This document shows, piece after piece, positions 18,845 to 28,217 of a stretch of DNA of 64,000 bases. Source of the DNA: an uncultured Bryobacteraceae bacterium (GTDB taxonomy: Bacteria > Acidobacteriota > Terriglobia > Bryobacterales > Bryobacteraceae); contig CALJAM010000026.1 of NCBI GenBank assembly GCA_938027685.1, positions 1 to 64,000 on the forward strand, read 5' to 3'. The notes below the pieces were generated by a model. The model was not told where the DNA came from. It searched no databases and was given only the letters and a program-made list of their open reading frames with translations. A program made the translations under genes and the position numbers. How positions within the stretch are numbered: the first letter of the stretch is position 1; every line of letters begins with the position of its first letter.

Positions 18845-19646
18845 GCCCACAAGACCCGTTCGTGTGCCCGACCTCAAGGCCATGAAACGGCGCGGCGAAA
18901 AAATCGTCATGCTGACGGCGTACGATGCCAGCATGGCGCGGCTGCTCGATCGGGCCGGAGTGGATGTGCTGCTGGTGGGCGACTCGCTCGGCATGGTGAT
19001 CATGGGCTGCGAGACGACGCTGCCGGTCACCATGGAGGCGATGTTGCATCACGTCCGCGCCGTGCGCCGCGGCGCCCGCCGCGCGTTGGTGGTGGCCGAC
19101 ATGCCGTTCCTCAGCTATCAGGTGAGCCTGGAGGGCGCGGTGCGCAATGCAGGTCGCCTGATTCAGGAAGGCGGCGCCTCGGCGGTGAAGCTCGAGGGCG
19201 GACGGCCGGTTCTAGAGGTGGTGCGCAGGCTCTGCGACATCGGCATCCCGGTCATGGGCCACCTCGGCCTGGTCCCTCAATCGGTGCACAAACTGGGCGG
19301 TTTCCGTCCGCGGGCGCGCGATGAACGGGAGGCCGCACAGCTGTTGGAGGAAGCCCGCGAGCTGGAGGCGGCCGGCGCTTTCGCCATCGTGTTGGAATCC
19401 ATCCCCGCCGACCTGGCCCGCGCCGTGACCGCCTCGCTCGAGATCCCCACCATCGGCATCGGCGCCGGTCCGCACTGCGATGGACAGGTGCTGGTGAGCT
19501 ACGACATCTTCGGCCTGTATGAAGGACCACGTCCGCCCTTCGTCAAGCAGTACGCGCGCCTCGGCGAACTGATGGTCGAGGCGGCGCGTGCATACGCGGA
19601 AGACGTGCGCCAAGGACGGTTCCCCCCGCCGGAGGAACAGGCATGA
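18834..19646 (+). CDS. panB: 3-methyl-2-oxobutanoate hydroxymethyltransferase
   Basis: 270 residues, the usual length. It transfers a hydroxymethyl group from methylenetetrahydrofolate to 2-oxoisovalerate, giving ketopantoate in pantothenate/CoA synthesis. Visible signatures are [19 protein letters not shown] with [10 protein letters not shown] (Mg/substrate site), [18 protein letters not shown] and [17 protein letters not shown]. The ATG at 18834 is preferred over the GTG at 18825 because GGAGG (18821-18825) then has an 8-base spacing. It overlaps the DUF2520 gene upstream and panC downstream, so the three are coupled. Confidence 0.97.
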   Translation: MTPEPTRPVRVPDLKAMKRRGEKIVMLTAYDASMARLLDRAGVDVLLVGDSLGMVIMGCETTLPVTMEAMLHHVRAVRRGARRALVVADMPFLSYQVSLEGAVRNAGRLIQEGGASAVKLEGGRPVLEVVRRLCDIGIPVMGHLGLVPQSVHKLGGFRPRARDEREAAQLLEEARELEAAGAFAIVLESIPADLARAVTASLEIPTIGIGAGPHCDGQVLVSYDIFGLYEGPRPPFVKQYARLGELMVEAARAYAEDVRQGRFPPPEEQA

Positions 19647-20506
19647 GCCTCGAGCTGGTTCACACGATCGCCCAGACGCGTGCACTCGTCGCGGAGGCGC
19701 GGCGTCGCGGACGGACGATCGAGTTCGTACCCACCATGGGCGCGCTGCACGAGGGACACGGAAGCCTCATGGATCTGGCTCGCCGCCCCCAGGGCTTCCT
19801 CGTGGTAAGCATCTTCGTCAATCCCATCCAGTTCGACCGGGCCGACGATTACGAACGCTATCCGCGTACGTTGGAATCCGACGTGGAGTTTTGTCAGGCG
19901 CGCGGCGTCGATCTTGTCTTCGCACCCGCCATCGAGGAAATGTACCCTCAGCCGCAGCGCGCGTTCGTGGAAGTCACGGGTCTTACCGAGCACCTGTGCG
20001 GGCGCTTTCGTCCAGGTCACTTCCGCGGCGTGACGACCGTCGTCGCCAAGCTCTTCGGCATCGTGCAGCCTGACCGCGCCTACTTCGGCGAAAAGGACGC
20101 CCAGCAGCTCGCCGTGGTTCGGCGCATGGTGCGGGACCTGAACATGCCGGTGCAAATCGTGGCCGGCCCGACGGTGCGCGAACCTGACGGCCTGGCCATG
20201 AGCTCGCGCAACCGCAGGCTGACGCCCGAGGAACGGCGGGCAGCTCCTGCCATCTACCGCGCGCTTCAGGCCGCTGCGGCTGTCGTGGCTGCGGGCGCTG
20301 GCGGCACCGTCGAAGTTCGGCGCGCCGCCCTGGCTGTGCTGGAAAGCGAGCCGCTGCTGAGGATCGAATACCTCGAAATTGTCGATCCGGATGAGATCCA
20401 GCCGGTTGCCGAAATTGACCGGGAGGTTCTCATTGCCTGCGCGGTTTGGGCGGGGAACACGCGGTTGATCGACAGCGTGCGCGCGCGTCCGCCGCACGCC
20501 GCCTGA
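19643..20506 (+). CDS. panC: Pantoate--beta-alanine ligase
   Basis: 287 residues, normal for PanC. It condenses pantoate with beta-alanine using ATP through a pantoyl-adenylate. The nucleotidyltransferase motif [13 protein letters not shown] (HxGH) is near the N-terminus; [19 protein letters not shown] and the MSSRN loop follow. The usual Leu or Phe after HEGH is Gly here, a harmless-looking variant. The ATG overlaps the panB stop (ATGA), completing the operon. No panD is present in the window. Confidence 0.97.
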   Translation: MSLELVHTIAQTRALVAEARRRGRTIEFVPTMGALHEGHGSLMDLARRPQGFLVVSIFVNPIQFDRADDYERYPRTLESDVEFCQARGVDLVFAPAIEEMYPQPQRAFVEVTGLTEHLCGRFRPGHFRGVTTVVAKLFGIVQPDRAYFGEKDAQQLAVVRRMVRDLNMPVQIVAGPTVREPDGLAMSSRNRRLTPEERRAAPAIYRALQAAAAVVAAGAGGTVEVRRAALAVLESEPLLRIEYLEIVDPDEIQPVAEIDREVLIACAVWAGNTRLIDSVRARPPHAA

Positions 20507-20594
20507 TCGAGGCGCCGCCACAGCCCGCCGCCCGGCGCGGCTTACTCTCGCTCGTCCGCTCGGGCAGTCCGCGCCTACGGTGAAGAAGGACTCC

Positions 20595-20747
20595 ATGAGG
20601 CTACGAGCCGATTCCATCCGGGATTTCCCCGTGCTCGACATGGACAGGGCGAGCATCATCGTGAGCTTTTTTGGCGATCAGGACCGCACACGCCATCGGA
20701 TCGAAATTCAGCGAAGTCGAAAATTCGGCCCGCAACCGCCGATATGA
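20595..20747 (+). CDS. Possible small protein of 50 residues in the panC-CotH gap
   Basis: The 296-bp gap after panC (20507-20802) holds one candidate frame: ATG 20595 behind AAGAAGGA, 50 codons, TGA at 20745. The product is basic and soluble in character (MRLRADSIRDFPVLDMDRAS at its start), with GC-rich third positions in its first half. No homologue is recognised. It may be a chance frame; the rest of the gap shows nothing else. Confidence 0.25.
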   Translation: MRLRADSIRDFPVLDMDRASIIVSFFGDQDRTRHRIEIQRSRKFGPQPPI

Positions 20748-20802
20748 GGTAACGGACCGGCATCGGTCGGCATCTTAGTAAGCAAGGAGTCCCGCCCACC
20801 CT

Positions 20803-22704
20803 ATGAATCCGAGCCGCAAAATCGCCGGCCTTCTCCGTGTCGCGACAGCCGTCCTGGCCCTGACCAACCTCGCTGCAGGAGGCTTGGCGCAAACATCTTC
20901 TCGCCTTTTCGACGATTCTACGCTGCAGGACGTGCACCTCTTCGTGGATCCGGCCGACTGGCAGAAGTTGCGCGAAAACTACCTGCTTGACACCTACTAC
21001 CCCGCCAAGCTCGTCTGGAACGGGCTCGAACTCGACCGTGTCGGTATCCGTTCCCGCGGCAGCGGCAGTCGCAGCCCTTACAAGCCCAACCTCCTCGTCT
21101 CTTTCAATCGTTACGAGAGCAGCCAGAAGCCGTTCGGGCTGGCCTCCGTGGTGCTCAAAGCCAACAACCAGGATGCCTCGCTGCTGCGCGAGGTGCTGGC
21201 CATGAAACTGTTCCGGCGCATGGGTCTGCCTGCGCCGCTGGAAGCGCCCGCGCGTTTGTATGTCAACGGTGAATTTTTCGGGGCCTACACGCTGGTGGAA
21301 AGTATCGACGAAGCCTTCCTGATGCGCAACTTCGGAGAGGACTCGGGCTATCTTTACGACTGGCAAGAAGACCGCACTAACGGCTATCGCTTCGAGTACT
21401 TAGGGCCGGATCCCGCGCTGTACGTGCCAAGGCTGTGGGATCCCAAAACCCGGAAATCGAATCCCGATGCGGCCACGATCGAAGCCATGGTGCGGGCGGT
21501 CAACCAGGCGCCCGACGGCGAGTTTGTCCGAGCTGTCTCGCGCCATATCGACCTGAACCAATTTGTGCTGTACCTTGCGACCGAGAACTTCCTCGCGGAT
21601 TTTGACGGCTTCCTGGGGCGGCCGTTCGGCATGAACAACATGTATTGGTACCGCTTCGCGGGCGGCGACGGCTTCGTGCTGATCCCGTGGGACAAGGACG
21701 GCACTTTCGGTTGGCCCGAGACATCGGTGTTCGACGCCGTCGACGACAACGTCCTGTCGCGGCGGGTGTTGCAGGATCCGGAGCTGCGCCGCCTCTATCT
21801 GGAGGCGGTCGTAAAAGTCGCCGAATTGGCGGGAGGGCCGGGCGGCTGGCTCGGGCAGGAACTCGAGCGTCTCTACGAACAGGTTCGGGAGACCGCTCAC
21901 GCCGACCCGCACAAGCAGTGCGCCGTGGACGGCACGCTCGTTGCGTGCACCGGTGAGGACTTCGAGCGCGACATGGAATGGTTGCGCGAGTTCGTACGTG
22001 CCCGCTCCGCTTTCGTGCAAGCTGAGGCGACGGCTGCGGGTTATGATCCGTCGTCCGCCGGGAATGCTCCACGCGTCGACTCCGTAGGCAACGCCGCGTC
22101 GGGGGAGACGGGTGTGGTGGGCATCGGATCGCTCGTCAGCGTGTATGGGCAACGTCTTGCCCCTCGGACCATGGAAGCGCCGGGCGGCCAAGCCGTGAGC
22201 AAGCTGGGTGGCGTGGTCGTCGCCGTGAACGGCGCGCGAGCGGCGCTGCTGTACGTGTCGCCTGATCAGATCAATGCGCGGCTGCCGGAGAACATGACGC
22301 CCGGCTTTGCCGACCTTACGGTCTTTGTCGAAGGCCGCCCGAGTAATACAGTCACCCTTCTGGTCGCAGACTACGCTCCGGGCATCTTCGCCGTGACACA
22401 CGCCGATGGCCGTGCGGTGAGCGCGGCGTACCCCGCGCAACCCGATGAGCCGGTTCACGTTTACGCCACGGGCCTGGGGCCTACGACGGGTGCGCCGGAT
22501 GATCGAGGGGTAGCGGTTTTGCCCGAGATTACTCTGGGAGGCGCCGAGGCCAGGATCGAACTGGCGCGCGGATTGCCACAGTTGGGCGGATTGTACGAGA
22601 TCCGCCTCAAAGTTCCCTCGAGTCTCTCCCCGGGTCGCGCCGTACCCATGATCCTGAGCACGGCGGGACACAGTACGGCATTTTTCCTAGCGGTCGGCCG
22701 GTAA
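20803..22704 (+). CDS. Secreted CotH-kinase-domain protein with Solibacter-type C-terminal domain
   Basis: 633 residues: signal peptide (to about residue 29), a CotH domain (about 40-400) and a C-terminal domain from about 440. CotH signs are DVHLFVDPADWQKLRENY, VGIRSRGSGSR, VLKANNQDASLLRE and VLIPWDKDGTFGWPE; CotH is an atypical protein kinase first found in spore coats and is widespread in secreted acidobacterial proteins. The tail has SLVSVYGQRLA, LLYVSPDQINARLPE, APGIFAVTH and YATGLGPTTG, shared with the next gene and characteristic of the TIGR03437 family of Solibacter. The tail probably serves secretion or surface display, but its function is unknown. Confidence 0.88.
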   Translation: MNPSRKIAGLLRVATAVLALTNLAAGGLAQTSSRLFDDSTLQDVHLFVDPADWQKLRENYLLDTYYPAKLVWNGLELDRVGIRSRGSGSRSPYKPNLLVSFNRYESSQKPFGLASVVLKANNQDASLLREVLAMKLFRRMGLPAPLEAPARLYVNGEFFGAYTLVESIDEAFLMRNFGEDSGYLYDWQEDRTNGYRFEYLGPDPALYVPRLWDPKTRKSNPDAATIEAMVRAVNQAPDGEFVRAVSRHIDLNQFVLYLATENFLADFDGFLGRPFGMNNMYWYRFAGGDGFVLIPWDKDGTFGWPETSVFDAVDDNVLSRRVLQDPELRRLYLEAVVKVAELAGGPGGWLGQELERLYEQVRETAHADPHKQCAVDGTLVACTGEDFERDMEWLREFVRARSAFVQAEATAAGYDPSSAGNAPRVDSVGNAASGETGVVGIGSLVSVYGQRLAPRTMEAPGGQAVSKLGGVVVAVNGARAALLYVSPDQINARLPENMTPGFADLTVFVEGRPSNTVTLLVADYAPGIFAVTHADGRAVSAAYPAQPDEPVHVYATGLGPTTGAPDDRGVAVLPEITLGGAEARIELARGLPQLGGLYEIRLKVPSSLSPGRAVPMILSTAGHSTAFFLAVGR

Positions 22705-22750
22705 CTTGAGTTAAACTCTAAGGTGCGTTGGCGAGGGAGCCTCGCACCTG

Positions 22751-24628
22751 ATGAGGGCGCAGCTCGGGCTGTGGCTGAGTCTGGCTTGGGTCTGTCCTGC
22801 AGCCACCCTACTGCGTTCCCCCTATGTTCAAAATGTCGCTGGTGATCGCGCCACGATCGTATGGGTCACGCGCGAGCCGGTCGCAGCTTCCATCCAGTAC
22901 TCGCCGGACGGCAGACAGTGGCGCTCGGCGGCGGCTGCTTCAACCCCCTTTGTGGCCCGCCACACGGGCGAGACCCGGTATCAGCACCAAGTCGAGCTCG
23001 CGGGCCTAAGCCCAGGCACCGTTTACCATTACCGCATTCTCGCCGATGGCTTCGTTCAGCGTGACGGCCTTCGCTTTCGCACCGCGGCTCCGGGGCCGTT
23101 CACCTTCCTTGTACTCGGTGACAGCGGCGCCGGCAGCGTAGCTCAAGCCGAACTGGCGCGCCGGATGAGCGCCGAGGGTGACGCGTCCTTGGTGCTCCAC
23201 GTGGGTGACATTTCGCAGGACGATGGCTCGCTAGACTGCTTGGAGGCGCACTACTTCGCGGTCTACGCGCCGCTGATGAGCCGTGTGCCCATTTACCCGG
23301 CACTCGGCAACCACGACTACGGACCCGACCTTGCCGCCCCTTATTTGTTCGTTCATCGGTTGCCCTCCTCACGCGTCCCTGCAGCTGACGCCGGCCGGTA
23401 CTATTCGTTCGATTGGGGCGAAGCTCACTTCGTTTCGCTGGATACGAATCTCCTGGTCCATGCGGAGATCGCCGAGCGCATGCTCGGATGGCTCGATCGC
23501 GATCTTGGGTCGACCTCGCGATTTTGGAAGATCGTGTTCTTCCACCACCCGCCCTTCCCTTCGGGCCACCACCGGGAAGACGCGATCAGCGCCTCCGTTC
23601 GCAAGTCGGTCCTGCCCGTTCTGGATCGCCACGGCGTGCACGTGGTCTTCAGCGGGCACGAGCACAACTACCAGCGGAGCAGGCCCCTGCGTAACGGCGT
23701 GCCGGTCGCGCCGGAGCGCGGCACGGTTTTCTTCATCACGGGTGGCGGCGGGGCCGACCTGCATCCGGTAGGCTCGCGGCCCGAGCTGGCCTTCGGCGCC
23801 AAGGTGCACCATTACCTGCGGGTCGAGGTGGGTGCCTGGAGGATGCGGGTAACCGCCGTCACTGCCGAGGGAGGCATTCTGGACCGCGTGGAACTCGCGC
23901 CCGAACCCGAGCTGGCGCCGGGCGGACCGGTCAACTCCGGATCCTTCACGCCGCAGTTGGCTCCCGGCTCGCTGATCAGCGTGTTCGGGATCAACCTCGC
24001 CTCCGGCCACCTCCGCGCTGCCGGTTTCCCCCTGCCTGCGGAACTGGACGGCGTCGTCGTAACGTGGAACGACCAGCCCCTACCGTTGTTGTTCGTTTCG
24101 CCGCGGCAGATCAATGCGCAGCTGCCTTACGGGATTGAAGGTGAGGGAACCGTCCGAGTGCGTACGCCCAACGGGTCGGCGGAGGCCACAACCAAGTTGG
24201 AACGCGCGGCACCTGCAATCCTGCATGTCGAGCTTGGGGACGCGCTCGTCCCAGCGGTGATTCGTTATTCGACGGGCGAGCTTGTCCACTCGCTTTCACC
24301 CGCGCTGCCGGGCGAGACGCTGATCATCTACGCAGTGGGCCTCGGACCGGTCGCCGCCGCAGTCAGCGCGGGACAGGCCGCAGCCGGCCCGGTGCCTGTG
24401 CGGCACCGAACCGAAGTGCAGTTGGGTCCCCTCCTGCTCACTCCCTCCTTCGCCGGCCTAGCGCCGGGCTTCTCCGGCCTTTACCAGATCCGGATCGAGG
24501 TGCCCAGGGCGCTTCGGCCCGGCGCTTACGTGCTGCGTGTGCTCACGGCGGGCGTGGCCAGCGAAGCGGTGACGGTGCCGATCGGTCAGGAGGCGCTCGC
24601 GGCGGAGTGGGATGCGGAAGGACCTTGA
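22751..24628 (+). CDS. Secreted purple-acid-phosphatase-like metallophosphoesterase with Solibacter-type tail
   Basis: 625 residues. After a signal peptide there is an N-terminal fibronectin-like domain (SPYVQNVAGDRATIVWVTRE, about 22-115), then a calcineurin-like metallophosphoesterase with all motifs: VLGDSGAGS, HVGDISQDDGS, ALGNHDYG, VFFHHPPFPSGHH and FSGHEHNYQRS. These bind two metal ions and predict extracellular phosphomonoesterase activity for phosphorus supply. From about residue 390 comes the same TIGR03437-like tail as in the neighbour (SLISVFGINLA, LLFVSPRQINAQLP, YAVGLGPV). It lies 46 bp after the CotH-domain gene and may be co-transcribed with it. Confidence 0.9.
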   Translation: MRAQLGLWLSLAWVCPAATLLRSPYVQNVAGDRATIVWVTREPVAASIQYSPDGRQWRSAAAASTPFVARHTGETRYQHQVELAGLSPGTVYHYRILADGFVQRDGLRFRTAAPGPFTFLVLGDSGAGSVAQAELARRMSAEGDASLVLHVGDISQDDGSLDCLEAHYFAVYAPLMSRVPIYPALGNHDYGPDLAAPYLFVHRLPSSRVPAADAGRYYSFDWGEAHFVSLDTNLLVHAEIAERMLGWLDRDLGSTSRFWKIVFFHHPPFPSGHHREDAISASVRKSVLPVLDRHGVHVVFSGHEHNYQRSRPLRNGVPVAPERGTVFFITGGGGADLHPVGSRPELAFGAKVHHYLRVEVGAWRMRVTAVTAEGGILDRVELAPEPELAPGGPVNSGSFTPQLAPGSLISVFGINLASGHLRAAGFPLPAELDGVVVTWNDQPLPLLFVSPRQINAQLPYGIEGEGTVRVRTPNGSAEATTKLERAAPAILHVELGDALVPAVIRYSTGELVHSLSPALPGETLIIYAVGLGPVAAAVSAGQAAAGPVPVRHRTEVQLGPLLLTPSFAGLAPGFSGLYQIRIEVPRALRPGAYVLRVLTAGVASEAVTVPIGQEALAAEWDAEGP

Positions 24629-24691
24629 GGTCTTCGGTCGCGGTGCGGACCTTCCTTGAAGGCGGTCCTCGCAAAGCCGTACCCTGAAGGT

Positions 24692-25990
24692 ATGATCGTG
24701 TTGCGCGTCGCCGCCCTGGTGTGGTCTGCCGCGTGCCTGTTGTCCGCCGCAGCTCAGGAAATCGATCACCCTGACCCCAAGCGCCGGGCCCGCGCCGCTC
24801 GCGAACTGGCGCGTCAGGGCTTCGAAGCGATCCCGCGCCTGGAACGATTGCTGTCGGACCACGCCCTCGAGGTGCGCATCGAAGCGGTCAAGGCCATTGT
24901 GGAGATCGGCGGGCCCCGCAGCATCGATCCGCTGATCCGGGCCACCGAGGACAATGACCCCGAAATCCAAATCCGCGCGACCGACGGCCTGGTCAACTTC
25001 TATCTGCCCGGCTACGTCCGGACGGGGCTCAGCGCCACGCTGCGCCGCGTCGGCACCGCGCTGACCAGCCGCTTCACGGACACCAGCGACCAGGTCATCG
25101 AACCCTGGGTGCAGGTCCGGCCGGAGGTCATCCGCGCCCTTGGGAAGCTGGCGCGCGGGGGAGCGAGCATGGAAGCGCGGGCCAACGCGGCGCGCGCCGT
25201 CGGGATCCTACGGGGAGCGGAGGCTATCCCGGATCTACTTCAGGCCATTCGCTCCAAAGACGACCGCGTCATCTACGAGTGCCTGATCGCTTTCCAGAAG
25301 ATCCGCGATCCCAAGGTAGGGCCCGAGATTGCCTTCCTGCTGCGCGATCTCAACGAGCGTGTGCAGATCGCGGTCATCGAGACCACCGGGCTGTTGCGCA
25401 ACCGTGAGGCGCTGCCTCAACTGCGGGAGCTTCTTCAGAGCGCGCGTAGCGAAAAGGTCCGCCGGGCCACGCTCACGGCGATGGCCATGATGCCGGACGA
25501 GCAGGATCGCTCACTTTTCGCGCGTTATCTTGGGGACCGCGACGAGCAGATGCGCGCGGCCGCCGCCGAAGGTCTCGGCCGGCTCCGCAACCGGGCGGAT
25601 CTGCTCGCGCTCGAGAAGGCTTTCAACGAGGAACGCAAAATGCCCGCCCGTCTAGGCGCTGCCTTCGCTCTCGTACTGCTTGGCAGGACCGAAATGAGCG
25701 AGTTCAGCCCGCTCCAGTATTTGGTGAACACGCTGAACTCTGCAGCCTGGAAAGGAGTGGCGCGTGCCTACCTGATCGAGTTGGCGCGCGAGACGCCTGT
25801 CTTAAGGAGTCTGGAGAGATCACTGCCCCGCGGCACTCGCAGCGAGAAAACCGAGCTGGCCCGCATTCTCGGCCAGAGCGGTGACCGGGAGACGCTGCCC
25901 CATCTGGAGAACCTGACCAAGGATTCCGACCCCGAAGTCCAGCGTGAGGCCCTCAGTGCGGTGCGCACTCTCAAGGCGCGGCTGCCTTGA
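24692..25990 (+). CDS. Exported HEAT-repeat protein
   Basis: 432 residues from ATG 24692 (after GAAGG); the signal peptide ends near LLSAAAQ. The body is a solenoid of HEAT-like repeats with recurring phrases such as RRARAARELARQGFEAIPRL, LEVRIEAVKAIVEIGGPRSI, EARANAARAVGILRGAEAIP, RVQIAVIETTGLLRNREALP and DPEVQREALSAVRTLKARLP. Such repeats form protein-binding scaffolds and have no catalytic residues. One segment (about residues 100-130) is less regular. The partner is unknown. Confidence 0.82.
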   Translation: MIVLRVAALVWSAACLLSAAAQEIDHPDPKRRARAARELARQGFEAIPRLERLLSDHALEVRIEAVKAIVEIGGPRSIDPLIRATEDNDPEIQIRATDGLVNFYLPGYVRTGLSATLRRVGTALTSRFTDTSDQVIEPWVQVRPEVIRALGKLARGGASMEARANAARAVGILRGAEAIPDLLQAIRSKDDRVIYECLIAFQKIRDPKVGPEIAFLLRDLNERVQIAVIETTGLLRNREALPQLRELLQSARSEKVRRATLTAMAMMPDEQDRSLFARYLGDRDEQMRAAAAEGLGRLRNRADLLALEKAFNEERKMPARLGAAFALVLLGRTEMSEFSPLQYLVNTLNSAAWKGVARAYLIELARETPVLRSLERSLPRGTRSEKTELARILGQSGDRETLPHLENLTKDSDPEVQREALSAVRTLKARLP

Positions 25991-26005
25991 GCGCGCGGCG
26001 AAGCC

Positions 26006-26215
26006 TCACTTCGACTTCCGCTGCTTCGATGCGCTGACGCGGATCTGGAAGCGTTTCTGCTTGCTTTCCTGGAAGGCCTTGTGATCGTGCCGCGCCACGA
26101 CTTCCTTCAAATAGGCCTCTACGTCTTCGCCCTTGGGCAGGACGGCCATCACCGTGAAATGCTCGTTACAAACCGGGCAGAAAGGGCGGAACCGCTTGAC
26201 GTTCGGGATGCGCAT
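26006..26215 (-). CDS. Small hypothetical protein with CxxC
   Basis: 69 residues, very basic at the C-terminus (Lys/Arg/Ser-rich tail), with one CPVC motif followed 21 residues on by a His-rich stretch (ARHDHKAF). A single zinc knuckle completed by the His residues is possible. It is the last of a leftward series starting at dacB. No family is recognised. Confidence 0.6.
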   Translation of the reverse strand: MRIPNVKRFRPFCPVCNEHFTVMAVLPKGEDVEAYLKEVVARHDHKAFQESKQKRFQIRVSASKQRKSK

Positions 26216-26261
26216 AGGTCGCTTGTCTCATCTTAGCATGACGGCACGGCGCTGCCGAACT

Positions 26262-27554
26262 TTACGGATGTTTCTCGCGGGGCCAGCAGAATACCGCGGG
26301 TTCACCAGCATCCCCGGGCCGCCACGCTTTGCGGTTCAAACGTATCTCGAGCACCCACTCGGCCAGAATGGGTGCGTACGGGAAGCACCGTACCTCGACC
26401 GGGCGGTCGGTCCTGGCCGCAAATTCCACGAGCGCCTCGGTGGGAGCGGCCCGCTCGCGGTACTGCCGCTGCTTGCGGGTCCACAGGTAACCGCAGTTGT
26501 GTGCCAGCACGAGCAGGGCCAGAGCCGCAGGCGCCCATCGCCGCCAGGCCGCCAGTCGCCTCCGTATCGTCAGAAAGCCCGCCGCCACCAGCCAGCTCAG
26601 GCCCACGCTGGCCAGATAAGTGTGACGGCTCGGTACGTGCGGCATGTAAGTGAGAAAGCTGTAGGGTAGAAACGTGATCAGAACCCAGGCAGCCGCCGTT
26701 GCCAGCAGGAAGCGGTACCGTCTGCGCCTCAGCCGGAGCACCACCGCCAGCGCCAGCAGACCCCAGAACCACAGCAGCCTACGGGTGCTGTTGGCCAGCG
26801 TCCGCCAAAAAGGCGCGCTGAGCGAGAAAGTGCCGTCGTTGAAATGCAGATGGCCGGTCCGGGCTGCGAAGATGGCCAGGGTATAGGCCACCGCCAGCAG
26901 CAGGAAAGGCGCCATCGCAGCCATGGCCGCCAAGCGCCGCCTCTTCGCGAACCGCATGGCGACGAGTTGGAGGCCCAGGACTGCGACGGCGGACTCTTTC
27001 GAATAAAGGGCCAGCACGAAACTGGCCAACGAAGCCGCGTACCACGCGGCGCGCGCCGTCTCGAGCCACCTTATCCAGGCCAGCAAACAAAGCAGGACGA
27101 AGGTGAACACCAACAGCTCGGGCAGCGCCGCGTACCAGATGACGGCTTCCTGATGGCCTTCGTAAATGGCGAAAAAGGCCGCCGCCGGGAGCGCCAGCCG
27201 CGGCCCGATGACCCGCCACCGTGCCAACGCGAGCACCAACCACGTGTTGAGAATGTGAAGCAGCAAACTGCTTAGCCGGTACGCCAACGGCTCCATCCCG
27301 AAGAGTCGCTCGGTCCAGTAAGTCATGACCAGCGAAGTCGCGCGCGAGCGATACAGCGCGTCTGCAGCCAGCGACGGCCACCCGGACACCGGCCCCCAGT
27401 CCCGTGCCAGCCGAATCTGCACGTAGTCGTCGGCGATGAACGGCAAGGTCAGCGAGGGTAGGTACGCCAGAACGCACAGGAGCGCCAAGACGCCGAGGAG
27501 CGCGGCCCGCTTGCGCACCCTCTGCCTATCAGGCCCTGCCCTCAGTTGCCCCAT
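26262..27554 (-). CDS. GT-C-fold membrane glycosyltransferase (PMT/ArnT-like)
   Basis: 430 residues with about ten hydrophobic segments. The first periplasmic loop after helix 1 starts LPFIADDYVQIRLARDW; an acidic pair at this place is the metal/donor site of GT-C polyprenyl-phosphate-dependent glycosyltransferases. A further loop holds PHVPSRHTYLASVG. Such enzymes move a sugar from a lipid carrier onto lipids or proteins on the periplasmic side. The donor and acceptor cannot be told. It follows metW by 33 bp on the same strand, though there is no obvious functional link to methionine synthesis. Confidence 0.8.
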   Translation of the reverse strand: MGQLRAGPDRQRVRKRAALLGVLALLCVLAYLPSLTLPFIADDYVQIRLARDWGPVSGWPSLAADALYRSRATSLVMTYWTERLFGMEPLAYRLSSLLLHILNTWLVLALARWRVIGPRLALPAAAFFAIYEGHQEAVIWYAALPELLVFTFVLLCLLAWIRWLETARAAWYAASLASFVLALYSKESAVAVLGLQLVAMRFAKRRRLAAMAAMAPFLLLAVAYTLAIFAARTGHLHFNDGTFSLSAPFWRTLANSTRRLLWFWGLLALAVVLRLRRRRYRFLLATAAAWVLITFLPYSFLTYMPHVPSRHTYLASVGLSWLVAAGFLTIRRRLAAWRRWAPAALALLVLAHNCGYLWTRKQRQYRERAAPTEALVEFAARTDRPVEVRCFPYAPILAEWVLEIRLNRKAWRPGDAGEPAVFCWPREKHP

Positions 27555-27587
27555 CCTACAGGCTCGACTGATTTCCGCCGCGCCGAC

Positions 27588-28217
27588 TTACTTGCGGAGC
27601 AGAAAGACGGCCACCTCGGCCAGCAAGTTGGCCCACAGTCTCCCGCTGTAGCGGCCGGAGAGGAAAATCTCCCGTTCCACCGTCCAACCCTGTTCCCGCG
27701 CCAGCGCTTGGAAATCCTTGATGGTCAGGAAATGAATATTGGGCGACTCGTACCACTCGTAGGGAAAGCAGCGTGTGACCGGCGCCCGGCCCCGCAGCAG
27801 CAGCGAAAACCGAACCGACCAGTGGCCGTAATTAGGGAAGGCCACGATGGCGTGCCGGCCTACTCGGAGCATCTCGCGCAAAACATGCAGCGGCCGGCGG
27901 GTCTCCTGCAGGGTCTGGCTGAGGATGACATAATCGAAGGACTCGTCCGGGTAGTCCGTCAGGCCCTGATCGATGTCGCCGTGATAGACGGAGACGCCGC
28001 GCGCGATCGCTCGCTGTACCTTGCGTGCGTCGATTTCGATGCCGCGGGCCTGTACCCCTTTGTTTTCCGCCAGCCATGCCAGCAGCTCGCCGTCCCCGCA
28101 ACCCAAATCCAACACGCGCGAGCCCGGCTCGATCCATTCGCTGATGATGGCGTAATCGCTGCGCCCGAGGATCTCACGGACGAATCCCCGTCGTCGGCTA
28201 TCGCTGGAACCGCTCAT
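27588..28217 (-). CDS. metW: Methionine biosynthesis protein MetW
   Basis: 209 residues with a class I SAM-methyltransferase fold: [15 protein letters not shown] (motif I), GIEIDARKV (motif II), then [20 protein letters not shown] and [17 protein letters not shown], which are specific to MetW. MetW acts with MetX in the activation of homoserine acylation; its exact reaction is not settled. The start codon overlaps the metX stop by four bases (ATGA), so the two are translationally coupled. Confidence 0.95.
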   Translation of the reverse strand: MSGSSDSRRRGFVREILGRSDYAIISEWIEPGSRVLDLGCGDGELLAWLAENKGVQARGIEIDARKVQRAIARGVSVYHGDIDQGLTDYPDESFDYVILSQTLQETRRPLHVLREMLRVGRHAIVAFPNYGHWSVRFSLLLRGRAPVTRCFPYEWYESPNIHFLTIKDFQALAREQGWTVEREIFLSGRYSGRLWANLLAEVAVFLLRK

